From: Streptomyces chrestomyceticus JCM 4735
GTDB lineage: Bacteria > Actinomycetota > Actinomycetes > Streptomycetales > Streptomycetaceae
DNA: 64,000 nt
Assembly: GCF_003865135.1 (NCBI RefSeq)
Contig: NZ_BHZC01000001.1
Location: 620,001-684,000, forward strand
Direction of reading: 5' to 3'
In this document: in pieces, positions 1-7,976 of the stretch
How positions within the stretch are numbered: position 1 is the stretch's first letter
How the letters are laid out: each line of letters begins with the position of its first letter
Translations under genes and position numbers: made by a program
The notes under the pieces: model-generated
What the model saw: the letters and a program-made list of their open reading frames with translations, nothing else
Databases searched by the model: none
What the model was told of the DNA's origin: nothing

Positions 1-252
1 GTGCGCTTCTGGGCCGAGGACTTCCCCCGCCTGTTCGTCGGTGACCTCGACGTCACCTTCCACACCTCCCACGCCGACGGTCAGCGAGGGATCGCGGAGG
101 CGACCGTGACGGCGACGCTCGCCAACGGCAACCATTACGTCAACGACTACTGTTTCGTCTTCGCGTTCCGCAACGGGCTGATCCACCGCGTCCGCGAATA
201 CACGGACACCGCCCGCGGGCACCGCATGACCTTCGCCAGCGTTCCACCGTAG
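1..252 (+). CDS. SnoaL/NTF2-like protein, C-terminal part
   Basis: The 83 readable residues match the second half of a SnoaL-like (NTF2 fold) domain. A buried pocket strand ending HYVNDYCFVFAFRNG is followed by LIHRVREYTDTA, the usual final two strands of this fold. Members are ketosteroid-isomerase-like enzymes, polyketide cyclases or ligand-binding proteins; the substrate cannot be told. The frame is open from the first base, which happens to be GTG, so the true start may lie outside the window and the protein is probably truncated here (full members are about 120-150 aa). Confidence 0.65.
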   Translation: MRFWAEDFPRLFVGDLDVTFHTSHADGQRGIAEATVTATLANGNHYVNDYCFVFAFRNGLIHRVREYTDTARGHRMTFASVPP

Positions 253-278
253 CGATGCCCGCCCCGGCAGCGGCCTGC

Positions 279-301
279 CCGGCCTTCGACGAACAGGCCG
301 G
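279..301 (+). terminator. Hairpin downstream of the SnoaL-like gene
   Basis: CCGGCCT and AGGCCGG form a perfect 7-bp stem with a 9-nt loop, 27 bases after the stop codon. No T-run follows, which is common in high-GC actinobacteria. Moderate support as a terminator. Confidence 0.4.
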
Positions 302-876
302 CTGAGGCGGCGAACCGCCCCTGCGAAGACCTCGCGCCCGGTGGGCCGCGGGACGCGCTTCGTCGTAAGACCGAGGTCGCACCGGCGTCCGGTACACCCT
401 TCACGCCCACCACCCCGGCCACGTCACCGACCGCCTCCGCCGCGTCACAACCGCGGCCAGGTCTCCCCTAACACCCAGACCGGCCCGGCCCACCGACCAG
501 GAAATCCGCGCCGTCCAGCACACTTCCGCCACAACCGGCACCGATGCCATCGGATGACCTACAAACCCGCAAAAGTCGAATCCTGACTCTCCGCAGAAAT
601 TCTGAGCAACGTGGTACCAGGAATTCGCGCCTTCAAACCGTTCCGCGCCCCCCTCGGGGAGCGCATGGGATCACATCGCGACATGACAACCGGAACACCC
701 GCCCCCAGCGCACTACACACCGCCGTGGGCGAATCATTGTGATGATGCTCTAGTCGCTCCTACGGTTGCGTCGCGGCCACAACCGCTCGCGGGAGCGAAG
801 GCGCAAATGTTTCCGCATTTTCGTCGGCCAGGCCCCCGTGATTCCCGTCATTCCCCAAGGGAAAAGGAGTGCGACC
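302..876. other. Non-coding stretch before the lasso cluster
   Basis: No reading frame here has convincing codon use or a recognisable product. It must contain the promoter of the lasso operon, but I cannot point to a clear -35/-10 pair. Confidence 0.5.
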
Positions 877-984
877 ATGACGTACGAGCGTCCCACACTG
901 ACCAAGGCCGGCAGCTTCCGGAAGGTGACGGGCGTCAAGAACACCGGTCCCAAGGATGTTCTCGGCGGCAAGCAGCTCCTCTGA
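877..984 (+). CDS. Lasso peptide precursor (class II, lagmysin-like core)
   Basis: A 35-aa peptide. The leader has the YxxPxL signature (Y3, P6, L8) that binds the RRE protein, then AGSFRKVTG with the conserved Thr at the penultimate leader position. Cleavage after TG gives the 16-aa core VKNTGPKDVLGGKQLL, with Asp8 placed to close a Val1-Asp8 macrolactam ring. The LGGxxLL tail resembles the published lagmysin core as I recall it, but the ring residues differ. A strong AAAAGGAG site lies 8 nt before ATG. Cyclase, RRE, protease and exporter genes follow on the same strand. The core has no Cys, which fits class II. The call is firm; the core boundary is inferred from family rules. Confidence 0.93.
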   Translation: MTYERPTLTKAGSFRKVTGVKNTGPKDVLGGKQLL

Positions 985-991
985 CGCGACC

Positions 992-1053
992 GGTGCGGGC
1001 CGCTGAGCGCGCCCGCACCCTGCCCGGTCCGGGCCGGCCCCGTGCCGGCCCGG
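992..1053 (+). terminator. Double hairpin between precursor and cyclase genes
   Basis: Two perfect stem-loops lie in tandem: a 9-bp stem GGTGCGGGC/GCCCGCACC (992-1000 with 1011-1019) and a 10-bp stem CCGGGCCGGC/GCCGGCCCGG (1029-1038 with 1044-1053). They sit 8 nt after the precursor stop. Such structures in RiPP operons commonly attenuate read-through or stabilise the precursor mRNA, so that the substrate peptide outnumbers the enzymes. That role is inferred. Confidence 0.55.
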
Positions 1054-1133
1054 TCTGCGGTCGGCCGAGCCCGTCCGCCGGCGCGCCCCGCCCCTTCCTA
1101 CGTCCGGAGCCCCACCGACCGAAGGCCGTAGCC

Positions 1134-2993
1134 GTGGAAGAGACCCTGTCCCTGTCGGCCCTGCCCAACTGGTTCGTCGTCCTGCCCGACACCGACGCGG
1201 CCACGGCGGTCGCCGCGAAGGCACTTGCCTACGCGTCGCACAGCCTGCGTCATGCGTCCGGCAGACCCTGGCTGGTGGGCCGGTGGGCGGCGGAGGCGGC
1301 CGTCGTCGGGGGGCACGGCGAGACCCGCGTCGCCGTGATCGGGGAACATTCCGTCACCCTCCGGGAAGCCCGGCGCGCCGCCGCCGCGGTGGCCACCGCG
1401 GCCTCGTTGACGGCGCTGGACCGGCACAGCACCACATGGGCCGGCAGCTTCCATCTCATGGCCAGCTCGGGCGGCCGGGTCCGGGTGCAGGGCGGCGTCG
1501 TCGACCTGCGGCGGGTGTTCCACGCCGCGGCCCCCTCCCCCGCGTCCGGCCGGGTGAGCATCGCCTCCGACCGGGCCGACGTGCTGGCCGAGTTGGTCGG
1601 TGCGGCGCTGGACGAACGACGGCTCGCCCTGGAGCTGCTCACCCTGGGCGTGCCCCACCCCTTGTCCGGATCACCGCAGTGGCGGGGAGTCCACGTCCAG
1701 CCCGGTGGTCACCACCTGACTCTCGGCATCGACGGACGGGCCCGGTCGGCCCGGTGGTGGACACCGCCCGCCCCCGAAGTCTCCCTGGCGGAGGGCGCCA
1801 CACGCCTGCGCGAGGTGCTGACCGCCGCCGTCGAGGTGCGCGTGCGGGGACGCGACCTGGTGACGGCGGACCTGGGCGGGTTGGATTCGACCGCCGTGTG
1901 CTGCGCCGCGGCACGCGGGGACGCGCAGGTCGTCGCGTACACCGCGGCCCTCCACGACGAACTCGGTGACGACGTGCACTGGGCGCGGCGGACCGTCCAG
2001 GCCCTGGGGTCCGTCGAGCATCACGTCGTACCCGCCCAGGACACGGCCCTGACCTTCGACGGTATCGACACGCTCCGGGACATCCTAGATACGCCCAGCA
2101 TGCTCACGGTCGACCGTAACCGCCGTATGCACCTCGTGGCCCTGGCCGCCGCCCGGGGCTCCGGCCTGCACCTGACCGGGCTGGGAGGCGACGAACTCCT
2201 GGCCGGTACTCCCGCCCGGCTGCACGACCTGATGACCGCCCACCCCCTCGTCGCCCTGCGGGACGTGCGCGGGTACGCCGCCAAGTACCAGTGGCCCCGG
2301 CGCAAGGTGCTGCGCCAACTCGCGGACCGCCGCTCCTACCGGTTCTGGCTCGCCCGGGTCGCCCGGGACCTGACCGAGCCTGCGGCCGCTTCGGACGAGC
2401 CGCTGCTCGACTGGTCCGTACCTCCCCGTATGCCGCCCTGGGCCACGCCCGAGGCCGTCGCGGCGGCGCGCGAGCTGCTGACTGACTGCCTGCCGGACGC
2501 CGAGCCACGGGGCAGCGGACATGGCGAACACCGGGAACTGGCCGCCATGGACGGGATTTCCCAGTGGACCCGGCACATCGGGCAGATGGCCGCGCCCCTC
2601 GGAATCACCGTGGCCGCCCCGTACTACGACGACCGCGTCATCGAAGCGTGCCTCGCGGTCCGTACACCGGACCGGATCACCCCGTGGCGCTACAAACCGC
2701 TGATCGTCGAGGCCACGCGCGGCATCGTGCCCGACTCCGTCCGCACCCGCGACACCAAGGCCAACGCCACGTTCGAGGAAGAGACCGGGCTGCGGCGCCA
2801 CCGCGCCCGGCTGCTGGCGCTCTGCGAGGCATCCCGGCTGGGGCGGCTCGGCCTGGTCGACGTGGATGTCCTGCGGGAATGGTGCCGCCGCTCGCTGTCC
2901 GCGGAGACGGAGAGCTACCTGCTGCACCCGACCGTGGCCTGCGAAGTGTGGCTGCGCTCCCGCGAGATGGCACCGGCACCTCCCGGCCGCTGA
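1134..2993 (+). CDS. Lasso macrolactam synthetase (asparagine-synthetase-like C protein)
   Basis: A 619-aa asparagine-synthetase-family protein, expected to adenylate the Asp8 side chain of the precursor and close the ring with Val1. The C-terminal synthetase domain carries the PP-loop as ADLGGLDST near residue 247, then LTGLGGDELLAG, a conserved feature of this domain. The N-terminal glutaminase-like half lacks an initiating catalytic Cys, as in other lasso cyclases. The canonical SGGLDS loop lacks its first Ser here (L-G-G-L-D-S). I chose GTG 1134 because GAAGG lies 8 nt upstream; the frame is open further upstream but overlaps the precursor gene. It follows the precursor by 149 nt and precedes the RRE gene by 22 nt. 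Confidence 0.92.
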   Translation: MEETLSLSALPNWFVVLPDTDAATAVAAKALAYASHSLRHASGRPWLVGRWAAEAAVVGGHGETRVAVIGEHSVTLREARRAAAAVATAASLTALDRHSTTWAGSFHLMASSGGRVRVQGGVVDLRRVFHAAAPSPASGRVSIASDRADVLAELVGAALDERRLALELLTLGVPHPLSGSPQWRGVHVQPGGHHLTLGIDGRARSARWWTPPAPEVSLAEGATRLREVLTAAVEVRVRGRDLVTADLGGLDSTAVCCAAARGDAQVVAYTAALHDELGDDVHWARRTVQALGSVEHHVVPAQDTALTFDGIDTLRDILDTPSMLTVDRNRRMHLVALAAARGSGLHLTGLGGDELLAGTPARLHDLMTAHPLVALRDVRGYAAKYQWPRRKVLRQLADRRSYRFWLARVARDLTEPAAASDEPLLDWSVPPRMPPWATPEAVAAARELLTDCLPDAEPRGSGHGEHRELAAMDGISQWTRHIGQMAAPLGITVAAPYYDDRVIEACLAVRTPDRITPWRYKPLIVEATRGIVPDSVRTRDTKANATFEEETGLRRHRARLLALCEASRLGRLGLVDVDVLREWCRRSLSAETESYLLHPTVACEVWLRSREMAPAPPGR

Positions 2994-3015
2994 CCGAACA
3001 GGAAAGGTGAAGGCG

Positions 3016-3273
3016 ATGTACGCGCTGAAGCCCGGCGTTCTGCTGACCGAAACCGAATACGGTTTGGCGCTGCTCGACCAGAAGAGCGCCGAGTACTGGA
3101 CCCTCAACCCCACAGCGGCCGTCGTCCTCCAGACGCTGCTGGACGGCCACAGCGTCGACCGGGCGGTGCAGACGCTGACCGGGCGTTACGAGGACGTCGA
3201 CACCGATCTGGCCACCCAGGACGTCACCCGCATCATCGACGACCTGCGCTCCGCGGGCCTCATCGCACCGTAA
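3016..3273 (+). CDS. Lasso RRE protein (PqqD-like, B1)
   Basis: An 85-aa PqqD-like RiPP recognition element. It would bind the YxxPxL part of the leader and present the precursor to the protease and cyclase. Sequence features are the opening strands MYALKPGVLLTETEYGLALLD, the YWTLNPTAAVVLQTLLDG segment, and helices ending DDLRSAGLIAP, all typical of actinobacterial B1 proteins. GGAAAGG lies 8 nt before ATG 3016; an in-frame GTG at 3007 is less likely. It sits 22 nt after the cyclase gene and 41 nt before the protease gene, so all are probably co-transcribed. Confidence 0.9.
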   Translation: MYALKPGVLLTETEYGLALLDQKSAEYWTLNPTAAVVLQTLLDGHSVDRAVQTLTGRYEDVDTDLATQDVTRIIDDLRSAGLIAP

Positions 3274-3314
3274 GCGCCGCACCGGGCGCGCCCGGCCCAG
3301 GGAAGAGGTACGCA

Positions 3315-3731
3315 ATGTCGGCACCGGAAGCGGTCCCCTACCGCCCTCGCTCCATCCCCTTGCCCCGCCGCTTCACGGCCCGAGTGGCGGTGGGCTGCGC
3401 CCACGTACTGGCCACCCTGCCACCCGGCCGCATCCGCGCCGTCCTGGGCCTGCTGCGGCGCGGGGCGCGGCCCGCCACGCTCGCCGAGGCGGCACATGCC
3501 CGGCAGACGGTGCTCGCCGTGAGCCTGGCCGCGGGAGGCGGCAAAGGATGTCTGCCCCGATCCCTGGCCACGGTGCTGCTGTGCCGTGTGCACGGGCAGT
3601 GGCCCGTCTGGTGCGTGGGAGTCCGCGCGCGCCCTCCGTTCGCCGCGCACGCCTGGGTGGAGGCCGAGGGCGAACTCGTCGGTGAGAACGTACCGGCTTC
3701 CTACTTCCAGCGCTTCTTCGCCGTGGAGTGA
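3315..3731 (+). CDS. Lasso leader peptidase (transglutaminase-like, B2)
   Basis: A 138-aa protein of the transglutaminase-like B2 family that removes the leader peptide before ring closure. The catalytic Cys is in GKGCLPRS (about residue 80) and the catalytic His in AHAWVEAEG near residue 114. The third acidic residue is not obvious by eye. The N-terminal third is the usual Arg-rich helical segment. Size and order (precursor-C-B1-B2-D) match actinobacterial lasso clusters with a split B protein. The stop codon is 4 nt before the GTG of the transporter gene, so the two are likely translationally linked. Confidence 0.9.
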   Translation: MSAPEAVPYRPRSIPLPRRFTARVAVGCAHVLATLPPGRIRAVLGLLRRGARPATLAEAAHARQTVLAVSLAAGGGKGCLPRSLATVLLCRVHGQWPVWCVGVRARPPFAAHAWVEAEGELVGENVPASYFQRFFAVE

Positions 3732-3735
3732 GGCC

Positions 3736-5661
3736 GTGACCTCAGCACCCCCCGTCGAGACGCACCGCACCGCCGGACCGGCGCACCCACCGGAACGACC
3801 GGACGGCCTCTCCGGCCCCGGCCCCGCGTGGTCCGGCCTCCGGGCTCTCGTCGGCCACCTCCGACCGCAACGCGGCCGCATGCTCGCCGGTGTCGGGCTC
3901 GGCCTGCTCGGCAGCCTCCTGGGTCTGGCCCAGCCGATGGTGGCCAAACAGGTGATGGACACCATCGGCCAAGGGCGGCCGGCAGCCGGCCCCGTGGTGC
4001 TCCTCAGCACGCTGGTGACGGTCGGCGGACTTCTCGCGGGCCTCGGCCACTACGTGCTCGACTGCTCCGCCGAGTCCATCGTCTGCACCGCCCGCCGCCG
4101 ACTGACCCACCTTCTTCCGCGCCTGCGCGTGCCGGTACTCGAAAACACCGAGCCGGGAGACCTGATCGCCCGTGTCACCTCGGACACCGCGTTGCTGCGG
4201 CGCGCCGCCCCCCAGGCCGTGTCGGCCGCGGTCACCGGCACTCTGATCACCGCGGCGACCGTGGTGATGATGGGGGTGCTGGACGCCGTCCTGCTCGCCG
4301 TCACCCTCATCGTGATCGCGTTCGTCGGCCTCGTCGTCCTGGTGGTGTCCCCGCACATCGGCCGGGCCACCCGGCACACCCAGGAAGCCGTCGGCCGCCT
4401 GGGTGCCGGGCTCGAACGGACCCTGGGTGCCCTGCGCACCGTAAAGGCGGCGGGCGCCGAGCATCGGGAGACCGCCGCACTGCACCATGCGGCCGAGTAC
4501 GCCCGCCGCACGGGCGTGCGCGCCGCCGCGTGGGAGGCGGTCTCCGCCACCCTGTCGGCCATCGTCCTCCAGGTCTGTTTCCTGGTCGTCCTCGGAGTGG
4601 GCGGCGCACGCGTCGCCTCCGGCGCCATCGGCGTCTCCACGCTTGTCGCCTTCCTTCTCTACCTCTTCGCCCTCACGCCCCGGATCGGCCAACTGGTCGA
4701 AGGGGTAAGCCAGTTGCAGATCGGGGCGGCCGCCGCGGTACGCATTCGCGAAGCCGAGACGCTGGAGGCCGAGGAAGCGGGGGCTGCGGAAGCAGGGTCC
4801 GCGCAACCGGAGGGTACGGAACGACGCGGCGACGAGGCGGCCGCGGCTCCGCGGCGGCCCCCGGCCCCGCATGGACAGCGCGCATGCCCCGCCACCGTGG
4901 CCTTCGAGCACGTACGCTTCACGTACCGGCCGGGTCTCCCGCCGGCCCACCAGCACGTCTCCTTCGCCCTTCCCGCCGGAGGCATGACTGCGCTCGTCGG
5001 GCCGTCCGGCGCAGGCAAGACCACCGTTCTCGCCCTCATCGAGCGTTTCTACGAGCCGGACACCGGCCGCGTACTGCTGGACGGCAGGGACGTGCGCCAG
5101 TGGCCCCTCGGTGAACTCCGCGCCGCCATCGGCTACGTCGAACAGGACACACCCGTACTCGCCGGAACCCTGCGCGACAACCTGACGCTGGGCGCAGCCG
5201 ACGTCACCGACGACCAGGTCGCCCGGGTGCTGCGCCTGGCCCGGCTCGACACCGTCACGGACCGCCTGCCGCACGGTCTGGACACCCAAGTCGGCCACCG
5301 CGGCAGCCGGCTCTCCGGCGGTGAACGGCAACGGGTGGCGATCGCCCGGGCCCTGCTCCGCCGGCCCCGGCTGCTCCTGCTGGACGAGGCCACCTCCCAA
5401 CTCGACGCGTCCAACGAGGCAGCCCTGCGCGACACCGTCACAGACATCGCGCACCGCACCACCGTCCTGGTCGTAGCGCACCGCCTGTCCACCGTGACCA
5501 CCGCCGACCGCATCCTGGTCATGGAAGCCGGTCGGGTACGGGCGCTGGGAACCCACTCCGAACTACTGGCACGTGACTCCCTGTACGCCGAATTGGCCAG
5601 CACCCAACTGATCGGCCCCGGGCGAGGACACGCCCCCTCGGCCCCGGGGCCGGAGTGCTGA
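3736..5661 (+). CDS. Lasso peptide ABC exporter (D protein)
   Basis: A 641-aa ABC half-transporter with a fused N-terminal membrane domain (about six helices, residues 50-340) and a C-terminal ATPase. Walker A is GPSGAGKTT, the Q-loop region GYVEQDTPV, the signature LSGGERQR, Walker B LLLLDEAT and the H-loop VAHRLST. There is no N-terminal C39 peptidase, as expected because leader cleavage is done by B2. An Ala/Glu-rich linker of about 60 residues separates the domains. It is likely to export the mature lasso peptide and give self-protection. The start GTG 3736 is preferred because an upstream start would overlap the protease gene. Confidence 0.92.
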   Translation: MTSAPPVETHRTAGPAHPPERPDGLSGPGPAWSGLRALVGHLRPQRGRMLAGVGLGLLGSLLGLAQPMVAKQVMDTIGQGRPAAGPVVLLSTLVTVGGLLAGLGHYVLDCSAESIVCTARRRLTHLLPRLRVPVLENTEPGDLIARVTSDTALLRRAAPQAVSAAVTGTLITAATVVMMGVLDAVLLAVTLIVIAFVGLVVLVVSPHIGRATRHTQEAVGRLGAGLERTLGALRTVKAAGAEHRETAALHHAAEYARRTGVRAAAWEAVSATLSAIVLQVCFLVVLGVGGARVASGAIGVSTLVAFLLYLFALTPRIGQLVEGVSQLQIGAAAAVRIREAETLEAEEAGAAEAGSAQPEGTERRGDEAAAAPRRPPAPHGQRACPATVAFEHVRFTYRPGLPPAHQHVSFALPAGGMTALVGPSGAGKTTVLALIERFYEPDTGRVLLDGRDVRQWPLGELRAAIGYVEQDTPVLAGTLRDNLTLGAADVTDDQVARVLRLARLDTVTDRLPHGLDTQVGHRGSRLSGGERQRVAIARALLRRPRLLLLDEATSQLDASNEAALRDTVTDIAHRTTVLVVAHRLSTVTTADRILVMEAGRVRALGTHSELLARDSLYAELASTQLIGPGRGHAPSAPGPEC

Positions 5662-6051
5662 ACTCTTCCCGCAGACAGCGCTCCGCCGGTCGCACAGGCT
5701 GCGGCGGGCGGACGCCCCTGGGGGCCTTCGGCATGTCCGCGCGGCGTCTCGGCGATGGGGTCTTCGTGGCCGAGCGTTGTCGATGGGCTGACGGCGCAGT
5801 AGGCACAGCAGCCTTCGTGCAACGTCAGCGTCATCAACAAAACCCATATCGGCTGCTTTGAGCGCTTTCCTCACTGAATGCCTTCATCTGCCACTGCCAT
5901 ACGGCTCATCATCCCGCACCACAGAAGGCGGTGGCGCTGCTGCGGCATCGCCACACAATCGCCAGATGACGCCGAGCTTTGACGCCAACACGCTTTCCAA
6001 CTGTTCGTATGCACATTCGGGCGGGTTCGCGGTCGTCCTGACTCGCGGCTA
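5662..6051. other. Intergenic stretch between lasso cluster and IS element
   Basis: No supported gene. A weak inverted repeat (CCGCCG at 5683 and CGGCGG at 5702) could end the lasso transcript. The region ends in CTAG, the insertion target of the adjacent IS630 element. Confidence 0.4.
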
Positions 6052-7140
6052 GTGACCTGAGTCAGAGATCCGGTGGCAGTAGGCGGCGACTTTGTCGAGG
6101 ATCTCGTCGGCGGATTTGGTCCAGAGGAAGGGGCGTGGGTGCTCGTTCCAGTCGGCCAGCCAGGCCCGGATGTCGCGTTCGAGGGCCTGGACGGAGCGGT
6201 GGACGCCGCGCTTGAGCTTCTTCTGTGTCAGTTCGGCGAACCAGCGCTCGACCAGGTTGAGCCAGGACGCGCTGGTGGGGGTGAAGTGCAGGTGGAAGCG
6301 CGGGTGCGCCAGCAGCCACGTCTTGACCGCGGGCGTCTTGTGCGTCGCGTAGTTGTCGAGGATCAGATGCACGCCGAGGCCGGCCGGGACCTCCTTGTCC
6401 AGCCTGGCCAGGAACTTCTTGAACTCCACGGCCCGGTGCCGGCGGTGCAGCGAGCCGAAGACCTTCCCGCTCGCCACCTCCAGGGCGGCGAACAACGTCG
6501 TGGTGCCGGCCCGGACATAGTCGTGACTGCGCCGCTCGGGCACCCCGGGCATCATCGGCAGGACCGGCTGGGACCGGTCCAGCGCCTGGATCTGCGACTT
6601 CTCGTCCACACACAGCACCAGGGCCTTCTCCGGCGGATCGAGGTAGAGCCCCACTACATCGCGGACCTTGTCGATGAACAACGGATCGGTGGACAGCTTG
6701 AACGTCTGCGTGCGGTGCGGGGCCAGGGCGAACGCCCGCCAGATCCGCGAAACGGCCGACTGCGACATGCCCGTGGCCGCCGCCATCGACCTCGTCGACC
6801 AGTGGGTGGCGTTCTTCGGCCTCTCCTCCAGCGTCTTGACGATCACCCGCTCGACATCCGCGTCGGTGATTTTGCGCGGGACACCCGGCCGCGGCTCGTC
6901 GCACAAGCCGTCCAGCCCGCGCTCCAGAAAACGGCGCCGCCAGGTGCGGACCGTGTCCGGGGCGATCCGCAGCCGGCGCGACACTTCCAGGATCGAGCGC
7001 CCCTCGGCACACTCCAGCACGATCCGCGACCGCTGAGCCAGCGCCTGAGCCGTCGTACGCCGACGCACCCAGCCTTCCAGCACAGCCCGCTGGGCATCAG
7101 TGACCGACAACGGCGCAATCTTCGGACCCGGACGACTCAT
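6049..7140 (-). CDS. IS630-family transposase (DDE)
   Basis: A 363-aa transposase. Residues 1-120 are the paired helix-turn-helix DNA-binding region (VLEVSRRLRIAPDTVRTWRRRFLERG and a second HTH around TGMSQSAVSRIWRAF). The catalytic domain has Asp in LVLCVDEKSQ, Asp in HLILDNYATHK and Glu in SWLNLVERWFAEL, the IS630/Tc1-type DDE set. The stop codon TAG is not inside the element: it is formed by the duplicated target TA plus the next genomic base. ATG 7140 is preferred over an in-frame TTG six bases upstream. Confidence 0.95.
   Translation of the reverse strand: MSRPGPKIAPLSVTDAQRAVLEGWVRRRTTAQALAQRSRIVLECAEGRSILEVSRRLRIAPDTVRTWRRRFLERGLDGLCDEPRPGVPRKITDADVERVIVKTLEERPKNATHWSTRSMAAATGMSQSAVSRIWRAFALAPHRTQTFKLSTDPLFIDKVRDVVGLYLDPPEKALVLCVDEKSQIQALDRSQPVLPMMPGVPERRSHDYVRAGTTTLFAALEVASGKVFGSLHRRHRAVEFKKFLARLDKEVPAGLGVHLILDNYATHKTPAVKTWLLAHPRFHLHFTPTSASWLNLVERWFAELTQKKLKRGVHRSVQALERDIRAWLADWNEHPRPFLWTKSADEILDKVAAYCHRISDSGH
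6052..6072 (+). repeat. Left terminal inverted repeat of the IS630 element
   Basis: Begins GTGACCTGAGTC and pairs with the right end with two mismatches over 21 bp. The terminal bases double as the last codons of the transposase gene on the minus strand. Confidence 0.9.
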
Positions 7141-7153
7141 ACCCAACCAACGA

Positions 7154-7174
7154 CGAATCTCCGACTCAGGTCAC
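7154..7174 (-). repeat. Right terminal inverted repeat of the IS630 element
   Basis: Mirror of the left end, ending GACTCAGGTCAC before the TA target duplication. It lies just upstream of the transposase start, so it overlaps the probable promoter region. Confidence 0.9.
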
Positions 7175-7240
7175 TAGGTCGTTTCTGATGTCTCTTGTCG
7201 GGCGGGGTGGACAAGGTTTGGAGCCGGGCAGGCGTCGAGC

Positions 7241-7351
7241 ATGGAGCGACGACATGAGCTGACCGACGCGCAGCGGCGGAAGATTGAGCCGTTACTGCCG
7301 GCCAACGGCCAGCCCGGTGGGCAGTGGGCCGATCGCCGGACGATGGTGAAC
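7241..7351 (+). pseudogene. N-terminal fragment of an IS5/IS4-type transposase
   Basis: About 37 codons encode MERRHELTDAQRRKIEPLL followed by PANGQPGGQWADRRTMVN. This is the standard opening of the IS5-group transposases (HELTDAQWxxIxPLLP...GGQWxDHRxV). After that the frame loses all similarity, so only the 5' end survives. It is decayed debris beside the intact IS630 copy, which suggests repeated insertion at this site. Confidence 0.75.
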
Positions 7352-7976
7352 CCGGAGGGACATTCCCGGTTCGGAGTGAGCATTACCGAAGAAACGGTAG
7401 CGACCCCGACTTCGGCTTCGTCATCCCGGCCCGCAACACCTCTGCTCTCCCCCGGCACATCTTGTTACCAGCGAGGAAACTTCCCATAGTCGTTGCGGAT
7501 CAAGGAACGCCCGGCCCCCTCGGGTACCCAGCACCTTTCCCCTGCCCACCCGCCTCTGCCCGGCCGAATGGTGGACCCTGCCGATGCGGGTTGTGATCTG
7601 AGCCACTCGGGAATGTTCTTCCGCGCGGCTGACCAGGCTGTTAGCGTCTGGAAAACCGGCGAGCCCACAATAGCTCGACCGCAAGGGGGAGCACGGCCAT
7701 CAACCGGACGCCCGCAAAGCTTTACCTGTCGAGTGGGCCCGGGATCCGAATGGCCCGCTATTGATTTTCCGCGCACCCGGCCATTGCCGCCCGGAAACCC
7801 GCGATCGCAAAAAGGGCTCGCGCGTCGGCGATGCACCGTCATCCGGAAGCACCCCCGCGCTCATCTCTTTTGTTGCGGCACAGAGCAACGGAAATTCTTG
7901 CCTGTCGCGTTTTCATGCACTTGAGCGCCCCTCGCCGGGCGCTTCCTTGATGTCGGCTCCAAGGGAAGGGAACACC
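7352..7976. other. Intergenic stretch upstream of the oxygenase-NRPS unit
   Basis: Several frames stay open, but none has a recognisable product or ribosome site. This stretch probably contains the promoter of the three-gene unit that follows. No clear promoter motif was found. Confidence 0.4.

Larger units (their letters stand above)
6052..7174 (-). mobile_element. IS630-family insertion sequence, intact
   Basis: A 1123-bp element with near-perfect terminal inverted repeats starting GTGACCTGAGTC (left 6052-6072, right 7154-7174; two mismatches over the 21 bp). It is flanked by TA at 6050-6051 and 7175-7176 inside CTAG. IS630 elements insert at TA, often CTAG, and duplicate it. It carries one transposase gene with a full DDE triad, so it may be active. 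It separates the lasso cluster from the NRPS-like cluster. Confidence 0.93.

Noticed and set aside
5683..5707. Lasso operon terminator
   Set aside because: Only a 6-bp stem with a 13-nt loop; too weak to list as a terminator.
7493..7924. A 143-codon open frame upstream of the oxygenase
   Set aside because: No ribosome site, poor third-position bias, no similarity; the antisense frame is equally open.
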